Shown: positions 7,019 to 14,563 of the stretch, piece by piece
How the letters are laid out: each line of letters begins with the position of its first letter
Numbering within the stretch: position 1 is the stretch's first letter
Assembly: GCA_036732565.1 (NCBI GenBank)
Contig: DAINCF010000099.1
Coordinates: 1-16,724, forward strand
Length of the DNA: 16,724 nt
Origin: JAIVJN01 sp036732565
Lineage (GTDB): Bacteria; Acidobacteriota; Vicinamibacteria; Vicinamibacterales; UBA2999
Reading direction: 5' to 3'
The notes under the pieces: model-generated
Database searches by the model: none
Told to the model about the DNA's origin: nothing
What the model saw: the letters and a program-made list of their open reading frames with translations, nothing else
Made by a program: the position numbers and the translations under genes

Positions 7019-7414
7019 TCACCGCGGCCGCTTGAGCACGACGATGGTTCCGCCGCCGGTTGCGGCTGGGATCTGCAGGCCCGTCGTTTCCCACCCGTCC
7101 GCGCCCGCGTTGTTCAACAGTGCCGCCGCGTTCTCGTTGGCCCCGATGCGCACCTGCGTGTACTCCCAGGCTTGCCGTGAGGCCCTGGCGGTCACGACGT
7201 TGTCGACGCGGCCGGAGAACGGGTCCGCAATCTGCACGCGCATCGGCTGCGGGGGCTCCACGAGGGCGACTGGAATCGCCTGCTCGGGTCCACGATTCTG
7301 CACCCAGACATTGGGGGGTGACATTTCGCCCGGCCGCGGCCCCTGCGCCGCGACCACGAGCGAGCCCACGACCAACACGCAACTCGACAGCAGGGTGATG
7401 TGCACGACCTTCAT
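7019..7414 (-). CDS. small exported protein with a DUF4177-like C-terminus
   Basis: 131 aa. Start at 7414 is supported by GGAGG 8 bases upstream on the minus strand and by the signal peptide that begins there (Lys2, hydrophobic 6-22, likely cleavage after VVAA at 23). Longer in-frame versions only add non-conserved residues. LSSC at 9-12 looks like a lipobox, but it sits too early in the hydrophobic stretch to be convincing. Residues 24-70 are proline-rich. The C-terminal part reads QAWEYTQVRI (81-90), then LLNNAGADGWETTGLQI (99-115) and a final VVLKRP strand (125-130), the layout of DUF4177 (WEY strand, LN-x-x-G-x-x-GWE helix end, LKR strand). Function unknown. It lies 129 bases downstream of the beta-propeller gene on the same strand and may be co-transcribed with it. 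Confidence 0.75.
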   Translation of the reverse strand: MKVVHITLLSSCVLVVGSLVVAAQGPRPGEMSPPNVWVQNRGPEQAIPVALVEPPQPMRVQIADPFSGRVDNVVTARASRQAWEYTQVRIGANENAAALLNNAGADGWETTGLQIPAATGGGTIVVLKRPR

Positions 7415-7543
7415 GTCGGCGGCCTCCACGTTAAGACTACACGGCGGCGTGCCGATCTGATGGGGCGCGCTGCGTGTGCCCGAGCCACCTTCGCCAAGAC
7501 CACGGTGGCCAAGGCGACTCAAGCACACGCGACCGCGCGGCGT

Positions 7544-10465
7544 TCACTGGACTTTCAACTGCCAGACGCCCTGCCCGTGCGTGCCGGCGTAGAGCACGCC
7601 GCGCTCCGGTACCAGGACGAGATCGGCCACGGTCACGTTCGGCAAACCCGGCGCGGTGTCGTGCCACCCGGGTGCGTTCTTGCGCCGCCGCACGACGCCG
7701 AAGTCGTTGGCGACGTACAACGTGCCCTTGTCGCTCACGACGATGGCCTGCGCGGGGATGTCACCGTAGGCGTGGTTCTTGTGACCTTCGAGGTTCTCGA
7801 AGATGATGCTCGCCGAGTTGCCTCCCGAGGCCGGCACATAGCGCAACTCGAACACGTGCCCTGGTGTGTCGGGCGTCTTGGCGTTGAAGCCGCTGTAGGT
7901 GATCCACGCGTGGTTCGGATCCTTCGGATCGACGAAGATTGAGGTGGGATACCGTGGTGGATCGTTCGTCGCGAGTGAGTCGACGCGGACGAACTGTACG
8001 GTGGTCGGGTCGTTGGCGTCCGCGTTCTTCGACACGAACACGCGGCCGACGCTGGTCGCTGCCCACAGTGTGGAAGTGTCGTTCTTGCCGCGCTCGACGA
8101 CCGCGACGTGGCCGCCCGTGCGATCGGCTCCGTAGCCGGTCTGCGTCAGCCGTCCCGCGACCCCGGGATCACCGAGCGGCCGGAAGTCGTCGCACAGATC
8201 GATGGCCGGCTGATAGACGCCGTTCTCGTCGATGTCGCCATCCCCAGTCCACACGTTGCAGTGCTCCAGGACCTTTTCGCGCGCAAAGGCGGGATTGAGG
8301 CCGTAGTTGCGCGAGCGGAAGACGTGCTCGCGGCCGGTCCAAATCCATCCTGGCGTCACCGGATCGGTGATTGCGTTGCCGATGAACGGCACGCCTTCAC
8401 CGCCATAGAACACGAACAGGTTGTCGGAGATCCAGGTGATGTCCTCCTGGTCCTGCGGTGTGAAGCTGGCTTCCAGCTGACCGCCCTGCCACGCCGTCAG
8501 CCGGAAGGTAGGATTGCCGCCGAGCGCGTCGAAGGCGTTGTGGCCGCCGTCGGCGATGTTGACGTTGGTCCAGGTGGTGCCGCCGCGCGTCTCCCACGAC
8601 CCGTTGTCCTGGGTGCCGCCGGCGATGATGTCCGGGTCGTGCTTGCTGTACTCGATCTCGTAGAAATGAAGCGTCCTCAAGCCCTTGTTGATGGCGTCGA
8701 TCCGTTCGGGCACGCGCGAGAGCACGAGTTGGCAGAACGCCAGGCGTCCTGGATCCGTGATCTGCTTGGCGCCGCCGCAGTCGCCCGACTCATCGACGAA
8801 GACACCATTGGACCGGGCCACGCCGCCGTCGCCGAAGTCGAAGAACTGCTGCCAGTTGTTCGGGTTGGTGACCAGCGCGTGATGATCGGGGTGGAGCTGG
8901 GTCGGGTACACGTCATCGGACGCGTCCTCGGTCATGTCGGTGAAGTGCACGCCGGCGTTGGTCGACAACAGAACCGCCCGCCCATTGGATCGGCCGAACA
9001 CGTAGTCGTTCTCACCGTACTCGTTGTCGCCGAGGAGGTAGACGACGTCCGGACCCGCGCCGGGAGGCACGTAGACGTAGTTGTCGTAGCTGCACTGGCC
9101 GTCGCAGTAGCCGAAGCTGGAATAGCCAGGCGTGTTGGCCGTGACGCTCGTCAAGACGTTCCACGTCGCTGCCACGCTCGCGGCCGGCGTGTTGCGCACG
9201 GCATCGTGGCGACGGAAGTGCGCCACGATCCCGCCGCCGCCGACACCGACGTACATGCGGGTCTCGCCGCCGAGTTGCACGACATCGAACTCCGCGCGTT
9301 CGGCGGTGCCGGTGGCCGGTCCGATCCGCGGCAGAATCTGCTCCCAGCTGTTTCCGAGATCCTTCGATCGCCAGATGCCGCGCGCGAAGAACGACACGTA
9401 GACGGTGTTCGGATCGACCGGATCGAACATGACGCGGCGCGCCCCTCGCGCCGAGCACGCGGTCTGATTCAGCGACACCTGATCGGGCGTCGACGAGGTG
9501 CAGAGCGCGGGTGCGCCTTGGCTGACCAGCGTCCAGGTCCCGCCGCCGTCCAGCGATCGATAGAGACCGAAATGCGGGGCGCCTGGAATCAGCGCGTCAG
9601 CCCCGCCGCAGCACGTGTTGGAGACGCCGAGCACGCCTCGTCCCGACGCGGCGAAGACCACGTCGGAGTTCCCCGGCTGCACCGCGATCGACCCGACCGC
9701 GCGACCGGCGAAGTGCTCGGGTGCGATGGGGCCGAACCACCTCCTGCCGCCGTCTCTCGTGTAGTAGAGCCCGACGCCCGCCGTGCAGCCACTGCCGCAC
9801 GCGTTGGGCTCGCCAGTTCCCGCCCAGAGCTTGTTCGATCCTTCGTCGTTGGGATCGAGGGCCAGGGCGGCGACGTTGTTGTGCTCGAAGCTCTCAGAGA
9901 TGTACGTCCACCTGGGCTCCCGCGCCAACGCGTCCTCGGTCATCCACACGCCGCCGTTGGCGTTGCCAATCCACAGTCGACAATCACCTGGCCGGCAACT
10001 CGGATCGATCTCCGCCGCGATCGTGCGCCCGCTGAAGTTCTCGGTGCCGGCGTTGTACACCGATCGGTCGCGGTGCTGGTTGAAGAGACCCAATCCATGA
10101 ACAGGTCCGAGCGGCGTCCACCCACCGCCGCGACGTCCGGCGGGTGTGTCGTCCCCGCGCTCCTTGACGTCTCTCCAACTCTTGTGCGCTCCCGCGAACG
10201 CGAAGAATGGGATGTCGATGCCGGGCGTGGAGTGCTCGAGCCAGTCCTGTTCGGCCGCGCCGCGATACTCACCTTCGAGAGCGGCGGTGATATCCGGTGT
10301 AAAGGCCTGCATCCGTGCCAGCTTGCGCGCCAGGGCGGGGGGCACCTCGCCCTCGACTTCGTCCTCCTGCTGTGTGAATGGGAGCGTGGATGGTGAAGGG
10401 ACCAACGACAGCACGAGCAGCCCGACCAGAAAGGTCAGCGCCGCGATGAAGAGGGGCTTCCGCAT
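7544..10465 (-). CDS. large exported BNR/VPS10-sortilin-like beta-propeller protein
   Basis: 973 aa from the ATG at 10465, chosen for AGGAG 7 bases upstream and for MRKPLFIAALTFLVGLLVLS, a membrane-targeting segment (5-23). No clean AxA site follows, so it may be a signal peptide or an N-terminal anchor. After an acidic linker (about 34-45) come BNR/Asp-box-like blades: YTRDGGRRW (235-243), YRSLDGGGTW (302-311), WRSKDLGNSW (365-374), LSTNAGVHF (500-508) and later FVSKNAD. The last blade, VLYAGTHGQGVWQL, closes the fold as in many 'WD40/YVTN/BNR-like' or VPS10-type secreted proteins. Fourteen cysteines lie in the exported part, several closely paired (CRPGDC, CGSGC, CC, CDGQC), implying disulfides outside the cytoplasm. 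No catalytic sialidase arginine triad could be assigned. Ligand or glycan binding is more likely than a defined reaction. Function not known. Confidence 0.85.
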   Translation of the reverse strand: MRKPLFIAALTFLVGLLVLSLVPSPSTLPFTQQEDEVEGEVPPALARKLARMQAFTPDITAALEGEYRGAAEQDWLEHSTPGIDIPFFAFAGAHKSWRDVKERGDDTPAGRRGGGWTPLGPVHGLGLFNQHRDRSVYNAGTENFSGRTIAAEIDPSCRPGDCRLWIGNANGGVWMTEDALAREPRWTYISESFEHNNVAALALDPNDEGSNKLWAGTGEPNACGSGCTAGVGLYYTRDGGRRWFGPIAPEHFAGRAVGSIAVQPGNSDVVFAASGRGVLGVSNTCCGGADALIPGAPHFGLYRSLDGGGTWTLVSQGAPALCTSSTPDQVSLNQTACSARGARRVMFDPVDPNTVYVSFFARGIWRSKDLGNSWEQILPRIGPATGTAERAEFDVVQLGGETRMYVGVGGGGIVAHFRRHDAVRNTPAASVAATWNVLTSVTANTPGYSSFGYCDGQCSYDNYVYVPPGAGPDVVYLLGDNEYGENDYVFGRSNGRAVLLSTNAGVHFTDMTEDASDDVYPTQLHPDHHALVTNPNNWQQFFDFGDGGVARSNGVFVDESGDCGGAKQITDPGRLAFCQLVLSRVPERIDAINKGLRTLHFYEIEYSKHDPDIIAGGTQDNGSWETRGGTTWTNVNIADGGHNAFDALGGNPTFRLTAWQGGQLEASFTPQDQEDITWISDNLFVFYGGEGVPFIGNAITDPVTPGWIWTGREHVFRSRNYGLNPAFAREKVLEHCNVWTGDGDIDENGVYQPAIDLCDDFRPLGDPGVAGRLTQTGYGADRTGGHVAVVERGKNDTSTLWAATSVGRVFVSKNADANDPTTVQFVRVDSLATNDPPRYPTSIFVDPKDPNHAWITYSGFNAKTPDTPGHVFELRYVPASGGNSASIIFENLEGHKNHAYGDIPAQAIVVSDKGTLYVANDFGVVRRRKNAPGWHDTAPGLPNVTVADLVLVPERGVLYAGTHGQGVWQLKVQ

Positions 10466-10475
10466 CGTGGTTCTC

Positions 10476-10488
10476 CTATCGCCGATAG
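10476..10488. promoter_or_regulatory. 13-bp palindrome before the beta-propeller gene
   Basis: CTATCG-C-CGATAG is a perfect palindrome. Its lower-coordinate edge overlaps the AGGAG ribosome site of the beta-propeller gene, and it overlaps a weak -10-like TACTAT on the minus strand. It could be an operator or a small hairpin that masks the ribosome site. The function is a guess. Confidence 0.35.
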
Positions 10489-10609
10489 TACTGAGGGGCA
10501 GTGGAGACTCGCACCACTGACCCCATGAAGTCAACAATTCGTCACCGTGATGAGTTGTAGCGACTTGAATGGATCAGCTGGTGATTCGATGGTGCGTGTC
10601 GGCGCAACG

Positions 10610-10615
10610 TAGACT
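10610..10615 (+). promoter_or_regulatory. -10-like box of the AAC(3) gene
   Basis: TAGACT ends 6 bases before the ATG at 10622 with no clear ribosome site between them, a layout like the padR start. No good -35 is seen 16-18 bases upstream, so the promoter call is tentative. Confidence 0.4.
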
Positions 10616-10621
10616 CGAAGC

Positions 10622-11419
10622 ATGGAACCCGTGAGTCCTGCGGCGCTCGCCGCGGATCTGCGAACGCTGGGCGTGCAGGAGGGCGGCGTGCTCCTCGTGC
10701 ACATGTCGTATCGGGCGATACGCCCTGTGGAAGGTGGTCCGTCGGGTGTGATCGACGCGTTCGGTGCGGCGCTTGGTCCCAAGGGAACGATCGTCATGCC
10801 ATCGTGGACCGGCGACGACGCTGCGCCGTTCGACGCGCGGAGTACGACCGCTTCTGCAGATCTTGGCGTGACGGCGGACACGTTCTGGCGGCTCCCGAAC
10901 GTGCTACGCAGCAACCATGTCTTTGCGTTCGCGGCGCTGGGCCCGCACGCCTCGCGCATCACCGCGGATCCGCTGCCGTTGCCGCCGCACCGCCTCGAGA
11001 GTCCGGTTGGGCGTGTCTATGAGTTGGATGGGCAAGTCCTGTTGCTGGGCGTCGGTCACGACGCCAACACGACCGTCCATCTCGCCGAGCTCATGGCTCG
11101 CGTGCCGTACGGCGTGCCGAAACACTGCACCGTCCTCGAGAACGGCCGCCCGACTCGCGTCGATTACTTGGAAAACGATCACTGCTGCGTACGCTTTGCG
11201 CTGGTCGATGAGTGGCTGCGCGGCGCCGATCGGCAACGCGAGGGCCGCGTTGGCAACGCAACCGCGCGCCTGATGCGATCGCGCGATGTCGTCCGGGTCG
11301 CGGTCGAGCAGCTTGCCAAGGATCCGCTCGTGTTCCTTCACGAGCCGGACGCACACTGCGAGGAATGCGATAAGGCGCGCAACGCGCCGCTACCCGTCGA
11401 CCAAGCCGATCATGGCTGA
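10622..11419 (+). CDS. aminoglycoside 3-N-acetyltransferase (AAC(3)) family protein
   Basis: 265 aa, normal for the Antibiotic_NAT fold (PF02522), which uses acetyl-CoA to acetylate an amine; some members act on aminoglycosides, others on unrelated metabolites. Family landmarks appear in order: an N-terminal helix, LLVHMSYRAI (24-33), the glycine-rich turn ALGPKGTIVMPSWTGDD (50-66), FRLP-like FWRLPNV (88-94), the LESPVGRVYELDGQVLLLGVGHDANTTVHLAE region (125-156) with the conserved His153, and a C-terminal HCEECDKAR (245-253) of the type seen in this family. Cytoplasmic; no signal peptide. The stop lies inside the 3' end of the convergent aldo/keto reductase gene (30-base overlap). Membership of the family is secure; aminoglycoside resistance is not shown by sequence alone. 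Confidence 0.9.
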   Translation: MEPVSPAALAADLRTLGVQEGGVLLVHMSYRAIRPVEGGPSGVIDAFGAALGPKGTIVMPSWTGDDAAPFDARSTTASADLGVTADTFWRLPNVLRSNHVFAFAALGPHASRITADPLPLPPHRLESPVGRVYELDGQVLLLGVGHDANTTVHLAELMARVPYGVPKHCTVLENGRPTRVDYLENDHCCVRFALVDEWLRGADRQREGRVGNATARLMRSRDVVRVAVEQLAKDPLVFLHEPDAHCEECDKARNAPLPVDQADHG

Positions 11420-12391
11420 GTCGTAGCGCGCGCCCGCAGCCATGCCCTTCGGTGAGGCCTGTTCGATCCGCTCGAGATCGGACGGCGACAACCGGACGTC
11501 CGTTGCGTGCACGTTCTCCTCGAGCCGCTCCATGCTGCTCGTGCCCGGAATCGGAATCACGTCGTCGTTCCGCGTGAGCAGCCAGGCCAGCGCGAGCTGC
11601 GCCGGCGTGCGGCCCTTTTCCACGGCGATCTTACGGAGGCCATCGGCCAGCGCGAGGTTCTTCGTGAAGTTCTCACCCTGGAATCGAGGATTGCCGCGCC
11701 GCCAGTCGTCCGGCGCCAAATCGTCGATCGAGCGGAAGCGACCTGCCAGAAACCCACGCCCCAACGGGCTGTACGCCACCAAGGCGATGCCCAGTTGACG
11801 GAGTGCCGGCAGCAGCGCCAGTTCGGGATCGCGCGTGAACAACGAGTACTCCGTCTGCACCGCCGCGATGGGATGAACGGCATGGGCGCGACGGACGGTG
11901 TCGGGGTTGGCCTCCGACAAGCCGAGGTGCTTGACCTTGCCTTCGCGCACGAGGTCCGCCATCGCGCCGACGGTGTCTTCGATCGGCGTCTTGGGATCGA
12001 CGCGATGCAGATAGTAGAGATCGATGTGATCGACGCCAAGCCGTTGCAGCGATGCGTCGCACGCCTCGCGCACGTGCTCGGGGCTTCCGTCGATCTCGTC
12101 CGCCCTCCGGGGGCCGCTGGAGGTGCTCGACGTGAAGCCGAACTTGGTGGCGAGCACGACCTGATCGCGCCGGCCGCGAATCGCTTTGCCGACTTGAAGC
12201 TCCGACACGCCGTAGATGTCGGCGGTATCGAGAAGGGTGATGCCGAGATCGAGCGCGCGATGAATCAGTGCGACTGCCGCGTCATCGTCTTGCGTACTGC
12301 TGGTGTAGACATCGGCGATCCCGATGCTCATGCAGCCAAGACCGAGTGCCGAGACTCGGGGACCGTTTTGACCGAGCTTTCTGAACTCCAT
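11390..12391 (-). CDS. aldo/keto reductase
   Basis: 333 aa, full length for the (beta/alpha)8 AKR family, which reduces aldehydes and ketones with NADPH. From the ATG at 12391 (MEFRKLGQNGPRVSALGLGCM) the catalytic tetrad is Asp55 and Tyr60 in LLDTADIYG, Lys83 in ATKFG and His129 in DLYYLHRVD. Cofactor-binding parts follow: GLSEAN (157-162), VQTEYSLFTRD (178-188), AYSPLGRGFLAGRF (206-219) and VIPIPGTSSMERLEENV (278-294). The subgroup looks like the YajO/perakine-reductase-like AKR13 type. An in-frame ATG at 12430 adds 13 basic residues with no ribosome site. At 12391 a GGAG exists but only 2 bases away, so the start is not fully settled. It diverges from the adenylate cyclase and overlaps the AAC(3) gene tail-to-tail. 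Confidence 0.92.
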   Translation of the reverse strand: MEFRKLGQNGPRVSALGLGCMSIGIADVYTSSTQDDDAAVALIHRALDLGITLLDTADIYGVSELQVGKAIRGRRDQVVLATKFGFTSSTSSGPRRADEIDGSPEHVREACDASLQRLGVDHIDLYYLHRVDPKTPIEDTVGAMADLVREGKVKHLGLSEANPDTVRRAHAVHPIAAVQTEYSLFTRDPELALLPALRQLGIALVAYSPLGRGFLAGRFRSIDDLAPDDWRRGNPRFQGENFTKNLALADGLRKIAVEKGRTPAQLALAWLLTRNDDVIPIPGTSSMERLEENVHATDVRLSPSDLERIEQASPKGMAAGARYDSAMIGLVDG

Positions 12392-12513
12392 TTCTCCACC
12401 ATATCCGAACCGATGCCGGACCGAGCTCATCAGTCGTCCGCGTGTGCTGTAACTTCGGTGAGTCGAAGGCGATTACCACCTGATCGCGTAGTGACGCCCG
12501 CTTCGAGCCCGGA

Positions 12514-12542
12514 TACCGTAACGATTCGGTAGCCGCTATACT
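12514..12542 (+). promoter_or_regulatory. putative cyclase-operon promoter with small inverted repeat
   Basis: TATACT (12537-12542) is a good -10 box. TACCG (12514-12518) and CGGTA (12527-12531) form an inverted repeat over the -35 region, where no TTGACA-like box is visible; an activator site is possible. The -10 is followed 8 bases later by the CTG proposed as the cyclase start. Confidence 0.5.
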
Positions 12543-12550
12543 GCTGAGCG

Positions 12551-14563
12551 CTGACGACCGCCCTGAGCACGGTTCGAAAACTCCTCATCGGGCTCGCGCT
12601 CGGCGCGGGCGCCCTCGCGGTCGCGCTTCTGCTCTCGCTGCTGCCGTTCGTGCAGCGCATGGAGCTCGCCACCTACGACCTTCGACTCGACGTCACCGCA
12701 CGGCCCGCTGAACCCGCCGCCGACATCGTCCTCGTCTCGATCGACGATGACAGCATTCGGAGGCTGGAGCCGGTCGTGGGCCGATGGCCGTGGCCTCGTG
12801 TCGTGCACGCCACGCTGCTGGAGTATCTGACACGCGCACCGGCACGCGTGATCGTGTATGACGTGTTGTTCGCGGAAGCGGATCGGCAGCGCTTCACTTA
12901 CGGAGACGATGAGTGGACGGGCGCTGAATCCGATCGCGCGCTGGTCGAGGCGACGAAGAACGCCGGCAATGTGATCTACGCCGCGGAAGCGGCGAGCGCC
13001 GAGCTCGTGGATCCGACGAACGCGATTCAACCGGCGCTCGACGGCATCCCATCGCTCAATCAATCGTTCGACGTGAGCGACTGCACCGAGACGCGTCCAG
13101 TGCTGACGCCGCCGTTCCCATCGCTCGCGAGCGCGGCGTTCGCGGTCGGTCACAGCTTCGTGCCGATCGAGAACGGGATGCTGCGACGTACGGCGCCCTT
13201 CATTCACGTCGGTCCCCGCGTGGTCCCCTCGTTGGCGGTCGCGGCGGCCCTCGCGGCGCGCGACGGCGGGCCAAGCGCCGTTCAGCGGTCAGGTGAGGGG
13301 CTGGTGATTGCCGGCGCGCGTCTGCCGCTCATCGAGGAAACCGTTCCCGACTACTACGGCCCCGCCGCGCGGGTCTGCCGAGCGCTCGTCCCCTACCGCG
13401 GCCCGACGCTCAACCCGTCGGGTCAGCCCTCGTTTCGATCGCACTCGTTCTACGATCTGTTCTACTCCGAACAGCAACTCCTCGAAGAGCAAACACCGGT
13501 TGTCGACCCGGCTGCCTTCAAAGACCGCATCGTCGTGGTGGGTGTTTCGGCGCAGGGGCTGCACATCGACAACTTCACGGTACCGTTTCGCGAAGGCCAG
13601 ATGCCGGGTGCGGAGGTGCATGCCAACGTGATCGACGGCCTGCTGCACGACCGTTCGATCGCGGCATCGAGCTGGCTGACGGGTGTCACGATCGCGGCCG
13701 TCGCCACACTAGTCGTGAGCCTGGTTGGTGCGTTCGTGCCGGCGTGGATCACAGGGGTGTTGGCTGCCGCGATGGGCGTCGCCCTCTGGTTCGGCAGCGT
13801 GCAGGTTTTCGCGCGCGGACTCTGGACGCCGCTGGTGACGCCGCTGAGCGCCGTGGCGCTGGCGTTCGTCGGCGATCTGGCGTGGCAGTACTTCGTGGAG
13901 GGCCGCGAGAAGCGGCAAGTCAAGAAGCTGTTCTCGCGCTTCGTCTCGAAGGATGTCTACGACCAGCTGATGGCGAACCCATCGCGGGCCGCCCTGGGTG
14001 GCGCGCGGCGGACGATGACGGTGCTGTTCTCGGATGTGCGCGGATTTACCGCGCTCTCGGAGAAGGGTGAGCCCGAGGACGTCGTTGGCCAGTTGAACGA
14101 GTACTTCTCCCGCATGGTGCAGGTCCTGTTCGACAACCGCGGAACGCTCGATAAGTTCGTTGGGGACATGGTGATGGCGCTCTTCGGCGCGCCCCTGGAC
14201 GACCCGGATCACGCCGAGCACGCGGTGCAGGCGGCGTTGGCGATGTCGGCGGCCCTGGACGACCTCAATCGCCAATGGGCCAGCGAGGGCCGCGCCCAGC
14301 TCGATATCGGGATCGGCATCAACAGCGGCGAAATGGTGGCCGGAAACATCGGTTCCGTCACCATCATGAGCTACACGGTCATCGGCGACGCCGTGAACCT
14401 CGGGGCTCGGCTCGAATCGCTGAACAAAGACTACGGCTCGCGCGTCATCATCAGCGAGGCGACGCGCGTACAGTTGAAGGGGCGATATGATATTCGCCCG
14501 CTTGGTGAAGTCACGGTGAAAGGAAAATCGCGTCCGGTCGCGATTTTCGAGGTCAAAGGATGA
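12551..14563 (+). CDS. CHASE2-domain class III adenylate cyclase
   Basis: About 670 aa if started at the CTG 12551. A GTG at 12650 would remove the first helix (LLIGLALGAGALAVALLLSLL, about 12-32), which the extracytoplasmic CHASE2 sensor needs. CHASE2 spans about 38-370 (ELATYDLR, IVLVSIDDDSI, WPWPR, VIVYDVLF, then KDRIVVVGVS and GAEVHANVIDGLL). Three helices follow (about 374-445), then a linker and the cyclase domain (about 485-670). Catalytic residues are all present: metal Asp495 in FSDVRGFT and Asp539 in GDMVMALFG; Lys535 in LDKFVGD and Asp613 in IGDAVNL, the pair that selects ATP; and Asn616 and Arg620 in NLGARLE. It should make cAMP from ATP in the cytoplasm in response to an external signal. 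Its stop overlaps the next start (ATGA), indicating coupled translation. Function is secure; the start codon is inference. Confidence 0.9.
   Translation: MTTALSTVRKLLIGLALGAGALAVALLLSLLPFVQRMELATYDLRLDVTARPAEPAADIVLVSIDDDSIRRLEPVVGRWPWPRVVHATLLEYLTRAPARVIVYDVLFAEADRQRFTYGDDEWTGAESDRALVEATKNAGNVIYAAEAASAELVDPTNAIQPALDGIPSLNQSFDVSDCTETRPVLTPPFPSLASAAFAVGHSFVPIENGMLRRTAPFIHVGPRVVPSLAVAAALAARDGGPSAVQRSGEGLVIAGARLPLIEETVPDYYGPAARVCRALVPYRGPTLNPSGQPSFRSHSFYDLFYSEQQLLEEQTPVVDPAAFKDRIVVVGVSAQGLHIDNFTVPFREGQMPGAEVHANVIDGLLHDRSIAASSWLTGVTIAAVATLVVSLVGAFVPAWITGVLAAAMGVALWFGSVQVFARGLWTPLVTPLSAVALAFVGDLAWQYFVEGREKRQVKKLFSRFVSKDVYDQLMANPSRAALGGARRTMTVLFSDVRGFTALSEKGEPEDVVGQLNEYFSRMVQVLFDNRGTLDKFVGDMVMALFGAPLDDPDHAEHAVQAALAMSAALDDLNRQWASEGRAQLDIGIGINSGEMVAGNIGSVTIMSYTVIGDAVNLGARLESLNKDYGSRVIISEATRVQLKGRYDIRPLGEVTVKGKSRPVAIFEVKG

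Noticed and set aside
7484..7509. GCCACC/GGTGGC hairpin between the propeller and the DUF4177-like gene as a terminator
   Set aside because: Six-base stem, 14-base loop and no T-run on either side; too weak, and read-through between the two same-strand genes is plausible.
8108..10396. 762-codon open frame on the plus strand within the beta-propeller gene
   Set aside because: It mirrors the codons of the real minus-strand gene, has no recognisable domain or ribosome site, and the minus strand carries the signal segment and Asp-box repeats.
10622..11419. Calling the AAC(3)-family gene an acquired antibiotic-resistance gene
   Set aside because: Base composition matches its neighbours, there is no mobile element nearby, and many family members in soil bacteria act on other substrates.
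12392..12430. Longer aldo/keto reductase start at 12430
   Set aside because: It adds 13 non-conserved residues and has no ribosome site; the family N-terminus starts at MEFRKLG. Kept only as an alternative because the GGAG before 12391 is unusually close.
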